Assembly (NCBI GenBank): GCA_945861915.1
Contig: CAMAWK010000061.1
Location: forward strand, 1 to 11,527
Length of the DNA: 11,527 nucleotides
From: Flavobacterium psychrophilum
GTDB lineage: Bacteria > Bacteroidota > Bacteroidia > Flavobacteriales > Flavobacteriaceae
Reading direction: 5' to 3'
This document shows positions 1-7,273 of the stretch, piece by piece. Both the position numbers and the translations under genes were made by a program. Position 1 is the first letter of the stretch. Each line of letters begins with the position of its first letter. Under the pieces are notes generated by a model. That model saw only the letters and a list, made by a program, of their open reading frames with translations, did not search any database and was not told where the DNA came from.

Positions 1-191
1 TTCTAAATACATTTTTTCAAAAGCTTTTTGATGGTATAAAATAAAATTATCAATTAAATCAGCTCATTAGATTTCAAAAATTAATTAGATTTTAATTTTC
101 AAAACACTACAAATCAACACCTTAAATAGCAAACTATTTTTTTGGCATAGTAATTGGTTATTTGCAATCGAACAACTAAAACTCAATTATT

Positions 192-1457
192 ATGAAAACG
201 AAACTGTTTCCACTCGCCTTTTTGATTGCTGTAGTTAGCACAACAATCCAAGCCCAAAATTGCACTCAAGTCAATGCTATGAATGCCGAAATTAGCGATA
301 ATCTAGACCTTAGAGCTGTAGCTTCTATTTTTGGAGATTCAAGAAACCTACAAGATTTTGAACGCCGTTTGAACGATCCAAGACTTCAAATCTCCAATTT
401 GGATTTAAATTATGACAATCAAGTTGATTATCTTCGAGTAATCGAATCGGTTCAAAAAAGAACCCACGTAATCATTTTGCAATCGGTAATTGATTATGAT
501 TTATATCAAGACATTGCGACTATCGAGGTTGAAAAAGACCGATACAATAATGTGAATATTCAAGTAGTTGGAAATAATTTTATGTTTGGAACAAATTATA
601 TTTTCGAACCTGTTTATTACACCACTCCACGCATTTACGCTTCGTTTTGGTTGTCCAATTATCGTCCTTATTGCTCTAATTGGAGTTGGAATTATTATCC
701 TACGCATTATTACACCTGGAATCCGTTCCCAGTATATCGCTATAGAAACAACATCAATACCTGCTTGAATTTTAACAACAGTTATAACTATGTAAATTAT
801 AGAAGTAGCAGCATTGCGGTGACTATTTATAAATCGAATCGTAGTAATGGGTATGAAAAATTGCATCCGAACCATTCTTTCTCTAGAAGAAATTCAAACT
901 ATAATAATCGTTATGAGTTGGACGCAAAAAGAAACAGTCGAGGAATGGGGTATCGAAATGAGTCTTCGAAAACAACTTCACCTCAACGAGTAGAATCATC
1001 CAGAGAATATTCTAAAAATAGAAGTAATTCTCAAAGAGTTGAAACGCCTCAAAGAACAGAGTCAACTAGAGATTATTCTCAAAATAGAACCAATTCTCAA
1101 AGAGTTGAAACTCCTCAAAGAACAGAATCAACCAGAGATTATTCTCAAAATAAAACCAATTCTCAAAGAGTTGAAACTCCTCAAAGAACAGAAACAACTA
1201 GAGATTATTCTCAAAATAGAAGTAATTCTCAAAGAGTAGAAACACCTCAAAGAACAGAGTCATCAAGAGATTATTCTCAAAATAGAAACAATTCGCAAAG
1301 AGTAGAAACTCCTCAAAGAGCAGAACCAACTAGAGATTATTCTCAAAATAGAAATGATTCCGCTAGAGGAAATTCTTCTCAAAGAGGGCAATCTTCAAAA
1401 TTCAATCAGGATGAAGCTCGAAATTCTAGTTCAAGAGAAGGAAATAGAAGAATTTAA
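192..1457 (+). CDS. Secreted Tyr/Trp-rich protein with 22-residue tandem repeat tail, function unknown
   Basis: A 421-residue protein that begins with a typical Sec signal peptide (hydrophobic residues about 5-18, likely cleavage after the Ala of TIQA, about residue 21). Residues 24-130 form a folded-looking domain that contains an Asp/Asn-rich loop, D71-x-N73-x-D75-x3-D79, resembling a calcium-binding loop. Residues 133-205 are very rich in Tyr, Trp and Asn (for example YRPYCSNWSWNYYP). From about residue 230 the chain is Arg/Ser/Asn/Gln-rich and looks disordered; residues 280-389 are five 22-residue repeats, preceded by a shortened copy at 263-279. From memory, similar N-terminal domains occur in uncharacterised Bacteroidota proteins; I know no function. 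No C-terminal sorting domain is visible. The protein probably acts in the periplasm or outside the cell. It is monocistronic, with a terminator directly downstream. The gene call is firm, the role is not. Confidence 0.9.
   Translation: MKTKLFPLAFLIAVVSTTIQAQNCTQVNAMNAEISDNLDLRAVASIFGDSRNLQDFERRLNDPRLQISNLDLNYDNQVDYLRVIESVQKRTHVIILQSVIDYDLYQDIATIEVEKDRYNNVNIQVVGNNFMFGTNYIFEPVYYTTPRIYASFWLSNYRPYCSNWSWNYYPTHYYTWNPFPVYRYRNNINTCLNFNNSYNYVNYRSSSIAVTIYKSNRSNGYEKLHPNHSFSRRNSNYNNRYELDAKRNSRGMGYRNESSKTTSPQRVESSREYSKNRSNSQRVETPQRTESTRDYSQNRTNSQRVETPQRTESTRDYSQNKTNSQRVETPQRTETTRDYSQNRSNSQRVETPQRTESSRDYSQNRNNSQRVETPQRAEPTRDYSQNRNDSARGNSSQRGQSSKFNQDEARNSSSREGNRRI
978..1358 (+). repeat. 66-bp in-frame tandem repeat array (5 full units plus one short unit)
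   Basis: Five full 66-bp units lie head to tail at 1029-1094, 1095-1160, 1161-1226, 1227-1292 and 1293-1358. Each encodes a variant of SQRVETPQRTESTRDYSQNR plus two residues. A diverged 51-bp unit (978-1028, SPQRVESSREYSKNRSN) lacks the middle of the repeat. Within each unit the hexamer CTCAAA recurs at spacings of 18, 30 and 18 bp, so the unit itself seems built from shorter repeats (one copy in the last unit reads TCGCAAA). Unit differences are few and mostly at wobble positions or in the two last codons. The unit length is a multiple of three, so gain or loss of units keeps the frame. Confidence 0.95.
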
Positions 1458-1475
1458 AAAAATAGATTTCAAGAT

Positions 1476-1506
1476 AAAACACGACTTTTCAGTCGTGTTT
1501 TTTTTA
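1476..1506 (+). terminator. Rho-independent terminator of the repeat protein gene
   Basis: A perfect 11-bp stem (AAAACACGACT, 1476-1486, against AGTCGTGTTTT, 1491-1501) with a 4-base loop TTTC, running into an uninterrupted T tract. It starts 18 bp after the stop codon at 1457. It separates this gene from the downstream GYF_2 gene. Confidence 0.92.
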
Positions 1507-1521
1507 TTAATTAGTTGTTGT

Positions 1522-1529
1522 TATCTTTA
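1522..1529 (+). promoter_or_regulatory. Possible -7 element of the GYF_2 gene
   Basis: TATCTTTA is one base off the Bacteroidota -7 consensus TAnnTTTG and lies 33 bp before the ATG at 1563. No TTG is seen at the -33 spacing, because that stretch is the T tract of the upstream terminator. The call rests mainly on position: a promoter is needed between the terminator and the gene. Confidence 0.35.
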
Positions 1530-1562
1530 CCCTGTTTCTGATTAAATTCTTGTTTCAAACCT

Positions 1563-2291
1563 ATGAAAAAATATTTTTTACATAACGGATCCGAAAGTAG
1601 TGGTCCTTTTTCGATAGAAGAATTAAATGAAAAAAAAATAACTAAATCAACTCCCGTTTGGTTTGATGGAATGGAGCATTGGAAAACCGCTGGCGAAATT
1701 CCAGAATTAACCCGACTTTTTATCCCAACGCCTCCTCCTTTTAAAGCAAAACCCAATCCGATTCCGACTCCAAAAAAGCAGGAATTTGAAACCGAGCAAA
1801 AAATCCTAGGACTTCCTAAAAATACTTTTATTATTGTTTCTGCCATTTTGATGTTGGTGGTTGGAACTGCTATTTTCAATACTTTACAAGAATCCAGAAA
1901 CAAAGAGTTAGAAATTAGAAATCATAAAACAGCGATAGAAAACGAACAATATCGTATCCAACAAATAGAAATTGAAGAACAAAAAAAGATAGTTGCTGAA
2001 CAAGAGAAAAAAGAAGCTGAACGACTATTGAATGAAAGAAAAGCTTTTGTTGAGAAGCGAATTGACGAAATTCAAGAATTAGTTGATACTAAAAATTCAG
2101 ACATTGAAATACTTGAAACGAAACTAAATGACGCTTCCAGTTTTAAATTACTTAGAACCCCCGAAGAAAAAAAGATTCAAATCGATTTATTAAAAAGCGA
2201 AATTGAATCTTTAAAAAATGAAGTTTTAATCTTGAAAAATGAATATGATCAATTAAAATTAAAGGCTGAAAAAAATCAAGATAGCCTCTAA
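1563..2291 (+). CDS. GYF_2-domain, single-pass membrane, coiled-coil protein
   Basis: A 242-residue protein with a clear three-part build. Residues about 3-50 match the GYF_2 (DUF4339) pattern: a GPFSIEEL segment, then TPVWFDGMEHWKTAGEIPEL with the conserved Trp residues. Residues 54-72 are Pro/Lys-rich (PTPPPFKAKPNPIPTP). Residues about 88-107 form one hydrophobic membrane helix. Residues 110-238 are almost all Glu/Lys/Gln/Ile/Leu and predict a long coiled coil. With no signal peptide, the GYF_2 domain is probably cytoplasmic and the coiled coil periplasmic, but the reverse cannot be excluded. GYF-type domains generally bind proline-rich peptides, so the adjacent Pro-rich linker could be an internal ligand; that is inference. 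Its stop codon overlaps the convergent carbonic anhydrase gene. The specific role is unknown. Confidence 0.88.
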   Translation: MKKYFLHNGSESSGPFSIEELNEKKITKSTPVWFDGMEHWKTAGEIPELTRLFIPTPPPFKAKPNPIPTPKKQEFETEQKILGLPKNTFIIVSAILMLVVGTAIFNTLQESRNKELEIRNHKTAIENEQYRIQQIEIEEQKKIVAEQEKKEAERLLNERKAFVEKRIDEIQELVDTKNSDIEILETKLNDASSFKLLRTPEEKKIQIDLLKSEIESLKNEVLILKNEYDQLKLKAEKNQDSL

Positions 2292-2923
2292 AATTTCAGT
2301 TGATAAACTGCATCTAAATCAATATCCGAATTTATATTCACATCTAAATCAGTTACAAAGCCAGAATTCAATCCGTAAACCCAACCGTGAAGGGTTAAAT
2401 CTTGTCCGTTTTTCCACGCCGATTGTACTATTGATGTTTTTGCTAAATCAAAAACCTGCTCTTTTACATTAATTTCAACAAAAGTATTAAAACGATCTGT
2501 TTGGTTTTCAATAGCATCTAACTGTTTCTGATGCAAACGATACACGTCTTTTATGTGTCGAATCCAGTTATCAATTATTCCTATCGATTGATTGCCAAGT
2601 GCAGCTTGAACACCACCACAACCATAATGACCACAAACTATCACGTGTTTTACTTTCAAAACATTTACCGCATAATCCAAAACACTAAGCATATTCATAT
2701 CGGTATGAATGACCATATTAGCGATGTTTCGGTGTACAAAAACTTCTCCCGGTTTAGCACCAACAATTTCATTTGCAGGAACTCGACTGTCCGAACAACC
2801 TATCCACAACAAAGGAGGCGATTGACCAACTGCTAAGTTTTCAAAATAATTAGGGTCTAATGCCAAGGATGATTCTACCCACTTTTTGTTATTATCTAAT
2901 ATTTTTTTATAAAAACTATCCAT
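2288..2923 (-). CDS. can: Beta-class carbonic anhydrase
   Basis: A 211-residue zinc enzyme for CO2 + H2O to bicarbonate + H+, cytoplasmic, supplying bicarbonate for carboxylation and pH balance. The beta-class signature is complete: zinc ligands Cys43, His99 and Cys102 (CSDSR and GHYGCGG), with the Asp45-Arg47 dyad. WIGCSDSRVPA, PGEVFVHRNIAN, VIHTDMNMLSV and QSAWKNGQDLTLHGWVYG resemble E. coli Can (about 220 residues) closely, so I use that symbol rather than cynT; no cyanase genes are nearby. The ATG at 2923 gives the expected N-terminus. The gene is divergent from oxyR and shares the 201-bp intergenic region with it. At its 3' end it overlaps the GYF_2 gene by 4 bp, and no terminator hairpin is visible there. 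Confidence 0.96.
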   Translation of the reverse strand: MDSFYKKILDNNKKWVESSLALDPNYFENLAVGQSPPLLWIGCSDSRVPANEIVGAKPGEVFVHRNIANMVIHTDMNMLSVLDYAVNVLKVKHVIVCGHYGCGGVQAALGNQSIGIIDNWIRHIKDVYRLHQKQLDAIENQTDRFNTFVEINVKEQVFDLAKTSIVQSAWKNGQDLTLHGWVYGLNSGFVTDLDVNINSDIDLDAVYQLKF

Positions 2924-3007
2924 AATGTGCGAATTTTAGATTTAATAAATTTAGTTTTTAAAAATAGTGTTTTTTCGATGAATTGACCTAAAAATATATT
3001 TTTTTAA

Positions 3008-3036
3008 CAAAATTATAATGATTGTATTTTTTACAA
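3008..3036 (-). promoter_or_regulatory. Promoter of the carbonic anhydrase gene
   Basis: On the minus strand, TTG (3036-3034), an 18-base spacer and TAATTTTG (3015-3008) fit the Bacteroidota TTG-N17-23-TAnnTTTG promoter. This implies a start of transcription near 3001 and a leader of roughly 75-80 bases. The -33 element lies inside the palindrome at 3021-3037, so a protein bound there would compete with polymerase. Confidence 0.6.
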
Positions 3037-3057
3037 TTTCAGGGAAAATATTACAAT
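3021..3057. promoter_or_regulatory. Candidate LysR-type (OxyR) operator: T-N11-A palindrome plus extra half-site
   Basis: ATTGTA (3021-3026), a five-T spacer and TACAAT (3032-3037) form a perfect 17-bp dyad containing the T-N11-A core (T3023 to A3035) typical of LysR-family sites. A further TTACAAT begins at 3051, exactly 20 bp (about two helical turns) after the TTACAAT at 3031. The site lies between the divergent oxyR and can genes, where LysR regulators commonly bind. That OxyR is the protein bound here is inference from position only. Confidence 0.4.
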
Positions 3058-3098
3058 ACTTAATCGATATTTAAAACTAGATAAACGGGTTTTGTTTT

Positions 3099-3106
3099 TA
3101 TATTTG
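3099..3106 (+). promoter_or_regulatory. -7 element of oxyR
   Basis: TATATTTG matches TAnnTTTG exactly and lies 18 bp before the ATG at 3125. No good TTG is present 17-23 bp upstream, as might be expected of an activator-dependent or regulated promoter. Its position inside a possible TTG-initiated extension (from 3092) argues that translation really starts at 3125. Confidence 0.6.
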
Positions 3107-3124
3107 TATCTAAAAAATAGCACA

Positions 3125-4072
3125 ATGACAATTACTCAACTACAATATGTTTTGGCGGTTGCCGAATACAAAAATTTTACTCTAGCAGCAGAAAAATGCT
3201 TTGTTACGCAACCCACATTGAGTATGCAAATTCAAAAAATTGAGGAAGAACTCAATGTTTTAATATTTGATAGAAGTAAAAAACCAATTCAGTTGACAGA
3301 TATTGGTCAAAAAATAGTTACTCAAGCCAAAAATATTGTTAGCGAAGCGGGTAAAATAAAAGACATTGTCGAATATCAAAAAGGATTTATTGGTGGCGAA
3401 TTTAGATTGGGCATTATCCCGACCATCATGCCAACGCTTTTGCCTATGTTTTTGAATAATTTTATCAAAAAATATCCCAAAGTAAAACTAATCATTGAAG
3501 AATTAAACACCGATGAAATTGTCCATCGTTTAAAAAACGGTCATTTGGATGCTGCCATTGCTGCCACTCCCCTTGAAGACGAACAAATCAAAGAAATCGT
3601 GATGTATTACGAACCTTTCGTCGCTTATATTCCAGACAGCCATACCGTTTCTAAAAAAGAAGAAATAGAAATTGAAGATTTAAATTTAGATGAAATTTTA
3701 CTTTTACAAGACGGACATTGTTTTAGAAATGGAATTTTAAACTTATGTAAAAATCAAAATGCAGGAAGTGCTAATTCATTTCAAATAGAAAGCGGCAGCT
3801 TTGAAACCTTAATAAAATTATCAGATGAAGGCTTAGGAACTACTCTACTGCCTTACCTTCACACTTTGGATTTAAAAGAAAAAGACAAAGCTAAACTCAG
3901 AGAATTTAAAGACCCAAAACCCGCAAGAGAAGTAAGTTTGATTTACCCAAAAAGCGAATTGAAAATTCACATTATTGATGCATTACGAAGCACAATTGCA
4001 GGAGTTGTAAAAGGTGCTATTGCGTTTTATAATGTACAAATTATAAGCCCTTTATCAAAAAAACAAAACTGA
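3125..4072 (+). CDS. oxyR: Peroxide-sensing LysR-family regulator OxyR
   Basis: A 315-residue LysR-type transcription factor. Residues 1-60 are the winged helix-turn-helix (MTITQLQYVLAVAEYKNFTL, then AAEKCFVTQPTLSMQIQKIE). The rest is the periplasmic-binding-protein-like sensor domain. Two features identify it as OxyR rather than a generic LysR protein: the GHCFRN motif with Cys199, and Cys208 nine residues later. These are the same spacing and the same numbers as the E. coli redox pair that forms a disulfide on H2O2. The SGSFETLIKLSDEGLGTTLLP segment is also typical. An upstream in-frame TTG at 3092 would add 11 residues, but the -7 promoter element falls within that extension, so I use the ATG. 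It is divergent from can and convergent with cysM (20-bp gap), with no strong terminator between. Confidence 0.94.
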   Translation: MTITQLQYVLAVAEYKNFTLAAEKCFVTQPTLSMQIQKIEEELNVLIFDRSKKPIQLTDIGQKIVTQAKNIVSEAGKIKDIVEYQKGFIGGEFRLGIIPTIMPTLLPMFLNNFIKKYPKVKLIIEELNTDEIVHRLKNGHLDAAIAATPLEDEQIKEIVMYYEPFVAYIPDSHTVSKKEEIEIEDLNLDEILLLQDGHCFRNGILNLCKNQNAGSANSFQIESGSFETLIKLSDEGLGTTLLPYLHTLDLKEKDKAKLREFKDPKPAREVSLIYPKSELKIHIIDALRSTIAGVVKGAIAFYNVQIISPLSKKQN

Positions 4073-4092
4073 ATTAGAAAGGATTAAATCAA

Positions 4093-4980
4093 TTAATCAA
4101 ATAAATCTGAGGACAAATAACGGTCTCCACGATCACAAATAATTGCCACAATTACGCCCGATTCCATTTTTTCAGCGAGTTTTAAAGCTACTGCTACTGA
4201 ACCTCCACTGCTCATTCCTGCAAAAACACCTTCCTCTTTTGCCAATCGTTTGGTCATTTCACGAGCTTCTTGTTCGCTTACTTCAATAATAGTATCCACT
4301 TTTGAAGCATCAAAAATTTTAGGCAAATATTCTTGTGGCCATTTTCTAATACCTGGAATTTGAGAACCATCACTAGGCTGTGCTCCTACAATTTGAATAT
4401 TCGGATTTTTCTCTTTCAAATAAGTTGAAGTACCTATAATTGTTCCCGTAGTACCCATGGCCGAAACAAAATGGGTTACTGTTCCGTCGGTATCATTCCA
4501 AACTTCTGGACCAGTTGTTTTATAATGTGCTTTCCAATTGTCATCATTCGCAAATTGATTCAGCATTATGTATCCCCCCTTTGCCATCTTTGCATCTACA
4601 TAATCTCTCGAACCAATGATTCCCTCACTGGCAGGAGTTAAAATCACTTTTGCACCAAAAGCCAACATAGTTTGTGTTCGTTCTTTTGTAGAATTCTCAG
4701 GAAGAACCAATTCTATTTCGATGCCAAATAACTGAGCAATCATGGCCAAAGCAATTCCAGTATTTCCACTTGTAGCCTCAATTAATTTGTCGCCTTTTTT
4801 AATATCGCCTCTTTCTACAGCCGAAGCAATCATGTTGTAAGCAGCACGATCTTTTACACTTCCACCAGGATTATTTCCTTCTAGTTTTAACAAAAGGGAA
4901 ATGTTTTTGTTTTTAACTAAATTCACGCTTTTTACCAAAGGGGTATTGCCAATTAAATCTACTAATTGATATGATTTCAT
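4093..4980 (-). CDS. cysM: Cysteine synthase B (O-acetylserine sulfhydrylase, CysM type)
   Basis: A 295-residue fold-type II PLP enzyme making L-cysteine from O-acetylserine and sulfide (CysM types can also use thiosulfate). PLP lysine is Lys43 in NPGGSVKDRAA. The substrate loop EATSGNTG is at 69-75, the phosphate-binding GTTGT at 176-180 and GMSSGG at 255-260. The CysM subtype is indicated by GIRKWPQEYLP (210-220, compare GIRRWPxEYLP in E. coli CysM) and by the ending CDRGDRYLSSDLF, which CysK lacks. The length fits CysM (about 300) better than CysK (about 320). The ATG at 4980 is only 2 bp after the stop of the upstream serine acetyltransferase gene, so the two are clearly cotranscribed and consecutive in the pathway. 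Confidence 0.94.
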   Translation of the reverse strand: MKSYQLVDLIGNTPLVKSVNLVKNKNISLLLKLEGNNPGGSVKDRAAYNMIASAVERGDIKKGDKLIEATSGNTGIALAMIAQLFGIEIELVLPENSTKERTQTMLAFGAKVILTPASEGIIGSRDYVDAKMAKGGYIMLNQFANDDNWKAHYKTTGPEVWNDTDGTVTHFVSAMGTTGTIIGTSTYLKEKNPNIQIVGAQPSDGSQIPGIRKWPQEYLPKIFDASKVDTIIEVSEQEAREMTKRLAKEEGVFAGMSSGGSVAVALKLAEKMESGVIVAIICDRGDRYLSSDLFD

Positions 4981-4982
4981 AC

Positions 4983-5774
4983 TTACTTTAATTCTTTAAT
5001 TTTCACTTCGGTGATGGTGGTGTTTGTAACAAGCGATTTTTCTGGAATCGATTTTGTAATCCATGTATTTCCACCAATCACACTATCTTTTCCAATGGTC
5101 GTTTGGCCTCCTAAAATCGTAGCATTAGCATATATACATACATTTTGTTCAACTGTTGGGTGGCGTTTTGAATTCTTCATTTCTTTACTCACACTCAAAG
5201 CTCCTAGTGTTACTCCTTGATATAGTTTAACATATTTTTCTATAACCGTTGTTTCCCCAATAACGATTCCTGTCGCGTGATCGATAAAAAAAGGAGAGTC
5301 AATTTGCGCACCAGCGTGAATATCAGTTCCAGTAATTCGATGCGCATATTCGCTCATTAATCGAGAAAATAATAATAAATCTAATACATATAATTCGTGA
5401 CTTAATCTATAAATAGCGATGGCGTAAAAACCAGGATAACCCAAATACACTTCATCGATACTATTTGAAGCAGGATCATTTTCTAAAATATAGGCAGCGT
5501 CATTATTCAATTTTTCGAGAACAGATGGTAGTTTTTCTAAAAACTGATTCCAAACATCTTCGCACAAGGCTTCTGGCTTTTTACAAGCAATTTTGGAAAT
5601 TTCTTTGAACTTTACTTCTAATTCATCTATGCTTTCGCTTAAAGAAGCTTTAGAGTCAAATAATGTGTAAAAAAGTTTTTCGGTAAAATCTTCTACTTTC
5701 GTTTTGATTCCGTAATTGATAAATGCATTACTTTTTAATGCAGCAATATTTTGTATAGCTATGTTTTTCGTCAC
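4983..5774 (-). CDS. cysE: Serine O-acetyltransferase (EpsC/CysE type), GTG start
   Basis: A 263-residue enzyme converting serine and acetyl-CoA to O-acetylserine, the substrate of the next gene. Residues about 30-140 are the helical N-terminal domain (YPGFYAIAIYRLSHELY). Residues 141-245 are the left-handed beta-helix of hexapeptide repeats. The catalytic pair Asp151 and His166 lies in TGTDIHAG and FFIDHATGIVIGE, 15 residues apart as in E. coli CysE, and RHP (204-206) is conserved. Start: the codon is GTG (5774-5772), there is an in-frame TAA 18 bp upstream and no other Met before residue 141, so GTG is the only reasonable choice. The C-terminus ends in Lys (KIKELK) rather than the terminal Ile with which CysE normally docks into CysK. 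I found no convincing -33/-7 promoter in 5775-5901. Confidence 0.92.
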   Translation of the reverse strand: MTKNIAIQNIAALKSNAFINYGIKTKVEDFTEKLFYTLFDSKASLSESIDELEVKFKEISKIACKKPEALCEDVWNQFLEKLPSVLEKLNNDAAYILENDPASNSIDEVYLGYPGFYAIAIYRLSHELYVLDLLLFSRLMSEYAHRITGTDIHAGAQIDSPFFIDHATGIVIGETTVIEKYVKLYQGVTLGALSVSKEMKNSKRHPTVEQNVCIYANATILGGQTTIGKDSVIGGNTWITKSIPEKSLVTNTTITEVKIKELK

Positions 5775-5901
5775 TTTTTTAGAATTGAATTAGTATTTGA
5801 CATTGGTAAAAGTAAGATGTTTTTAGAAAATGAGGAAATATATTAATCAAATCATTGCTAGTGTTCTTAGAAAATTTTGATTAAAATCGATATTATTTCC
5901 T

Positions 5902-5953
5902 AAAATAAAAAAAGGTTATAAACTTAGCTGAAATTCGCTAAACTTATAACCTT
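5902..5953 (-). terminator. Rho-independent terminator of glyA
   Basis: Read on the minus strand, a 10-bp perfect stem (5953-5944 with 5921-5912, AAGGTTATAA/TTATAACCTT) is extended by a two-base internal mismatch and 5 more pairs (5941-5937 with 5928-5924). The loop is 8 bases. It is followed by a T-rich run (5911-5902, one A). It begins 21 bp past the glyA stop. No T run follows in the plus direction, so it acts for glyA only and separates glyA from cysE-cysM. Confidence 0.88.
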
Positions 5954-5973
5954 ATAAACTTTTAAACTTATAT

Positions 5974-7248
5974 TTAATAAACAAAAATCGGTCTTTCGCT
6001 CATCATTTCGTTTACTTCATTGGCAACAGCTTCAATAACTTCCTCGTTAGTATGATCTACTAACACTCGGTCAATCAAAGCTACAATTGTTTCCATATCC
6101 ACTTCAACCAAACCACGAGTAGTAATAGCAGCAGTACCTACACGAATTCCTGAAGTTACAAACGGCGATTTATCGTCAAAAGGAACCATGTTTTTATTGA
6201 CTGTGATTTCCGCTTTCACCAAGGCATTTTCGGCATCTTTACCTGAAATATTTTTGTTTCTCAAATCAATCAACATCATGTGATTGTCTGTACCACCTGA
6301 AATAATTTGATAGTCTCTTTTCACAAAAGCATCTGCCATTGCATTAGCATTTTTTTGCAATTGCATAGCGTATCTAAAAAACTCATCTTTCAAAGCTTCT
6401 CCAAAAGCTATTGCTTTAGCAGCTATAACATGCATCAATGGACCTCCTTGATTTCCTGGAAAAACAGCTAAATCTAACAAAGATGACATCATTCTGATTT
6501 CTCCTTTTGGAGTAGTTAATCCCATTTTATTTTCGAAATCTTTTCCCATCAAAATTAAACCACCACGAGGACCACGAAGGGTTTTGTGAGTGGTTGTAGT
6601 TACAACATGACAATGCGGAATTGGATCATTTAACAAGCCTTTTGCAATTAAACCTGCTGGATGCGAAATATCTGCTAATAAAATAGCGTCAACACTATCA
6701 GCAATTTGTCTGAAACGCTCAAAATCCATATCACGAGAATAGGCAGAAGCACCAGCAATAATTAATTTTGGTTGTTCTCTGGTAGCAATTTCTTGAATTT
6801 TATCATAATTTAATCGACCAGTTTCAGCTTCAACACCATAAAAAACGGGATTGTAAACACGTCCTGAAAAATTTACTGGCGAACCATGTGTCAAATGCCC
6901 TCCGTGAGCTAAATCAAACCCTAAAATTTTATCTCCCGGTTTTAAACAAGCATGAAAAACCGAAGCATTCGCTTGTGAACCTGAGTGAGGCTGCACATTG
7001 GCATAGACAGCGCCAAATAATTCTTTTGCTCTATCTATGGCAATTTGCTCTATTACATCTACCACTTCGCAACCACCATAGTATCTTTTGCCAGGGTAGC
7101 CTTCGGCATATTTATTTGTCAAAACAGAACCAGCTGCTTCCATTACTTCATCACTTACGAAATTCTCAGAAGCGATAAGTTCTAATCCGTGAATTTGTCT
7201 GTGTTGTTCCTCTAAAATAAGGTCGAAAATTTGTTCGTCGCGTTGCAT
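5974..7248 (-). CDS. glyA: Serine hydroxymethyltransferase
   Basis: A 424-residue cytoplasmic PLP enzyme: serine + tetrahydrofolate to glycine + 5,10-methylene-tetrahydrofolate, the main one-carbon source. Visible motifs are LIASENF near the N-terminus, [15 protein letters not shown] (45-59), SGSQAN (89-94), AHGGHLTHG, the PLP-pairing Asp193 in [10 protein letters not shown] (E. coli has ADMAHVAGL), and the PLP Schiff-base lysine Lys222 in [16 protein letters not shown]. Compared with E. coli GlyA there is an extra stretch of about ten residues, around residues 240-255 ([12 protein letters not shown]), before [19 protein letters not shown]. Start: an upstream in-frame extension to 7284 exists, but the -7 promoter element (7281-7274) lies inside it and homologous proteins begin near MQRDEQIF, so the ATG at 7248 is chosen. 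Divergent from fahA; own terminator. Confidence 0.96.
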   Translation of the reverse strand: MQRDEQIFDLILEEQHRQIHGLELIASENFVSDEVMEAAGSVLTNKYAEGYPGKRYYGGCEVVDVIEQIAIDRAKELFGAVYANVQPHSGSQANASVFHACLKPGDKILGFDLAHGGHLTHGSPVNFSGRVYNPVFYGVEAETGRLNYDKIQEIATREQPKLIIAGASAYSRDMDFERFRQIADSVDAILLADISHPAGLIAKGLLNDPIPHCHVVTTTTHKTLRGPRGGLILMGKDFENKMGLTTPKGEIRMMSSLLDLAVFPGNQGGPLMHVIAAKAIAFGEALKDEFFRYAMQLQKNANAMADAFVKRDYQIISGGTDNHMMLIDLRNKNISGKDAENALVKAEITVNKNMVPFDDKSPFVTSGIRVGTAAITTRGLVEVDMETIVALIDRVLVDHTNEEVIEAVANEVNEMMSERPIFVY

Positions 7249-7273
7249 TTCTTTATTTTTAAATATTTTGTGG

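Noticed and set aside
1..44. Possible edge of a neighbouring gene: minus strand ATG at 12-10, or a plus-strand reading ending at TAA 42-44
   Set aside because: Only 4 to 14 codons are available in either direction, with no recognisable motif, so neither can be told from chance.
154..164. Possible promoter for the repeat protein gene (TTGGTTATTTG)
   Set aside because: It shares only the TTTG end of TAnnTTTG, and the spacing to the nearest TTTG (141-144) is 12 bases, too short.
501..875. Minus-strand open frame of 124 codons opposite the repeat protein gene
   Set aside because: No recognisable domain, lies wholly opposite a gene with a signal peptide and clear family resemblance, and arises from its Tyr/Asn codon bias.
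1039..1239. Open frame inside the 66-bp repeat array that reads as a Lys/Glu/Leu-rich repeat
   Set aside because: It is another frame of the repeats, open only because each unit repeats without a stop. It has no promoter or start context, and the main frame has a signal peptide and domain.
3092..3124. 11-residue N-terminal extension of OxyR from a TTG
   Set aside because: The -7 element TATATTTG lies within it and LysR proteins start at the MTITQLQYV-like segment.
4082..4098. Small inverted repeat GATTAA-N5-TTAATC between oxyR and cysM as a shared terminator
   Set aside because: Only six A/T-rich pairs and no proper T run on either strand; too weak to call.
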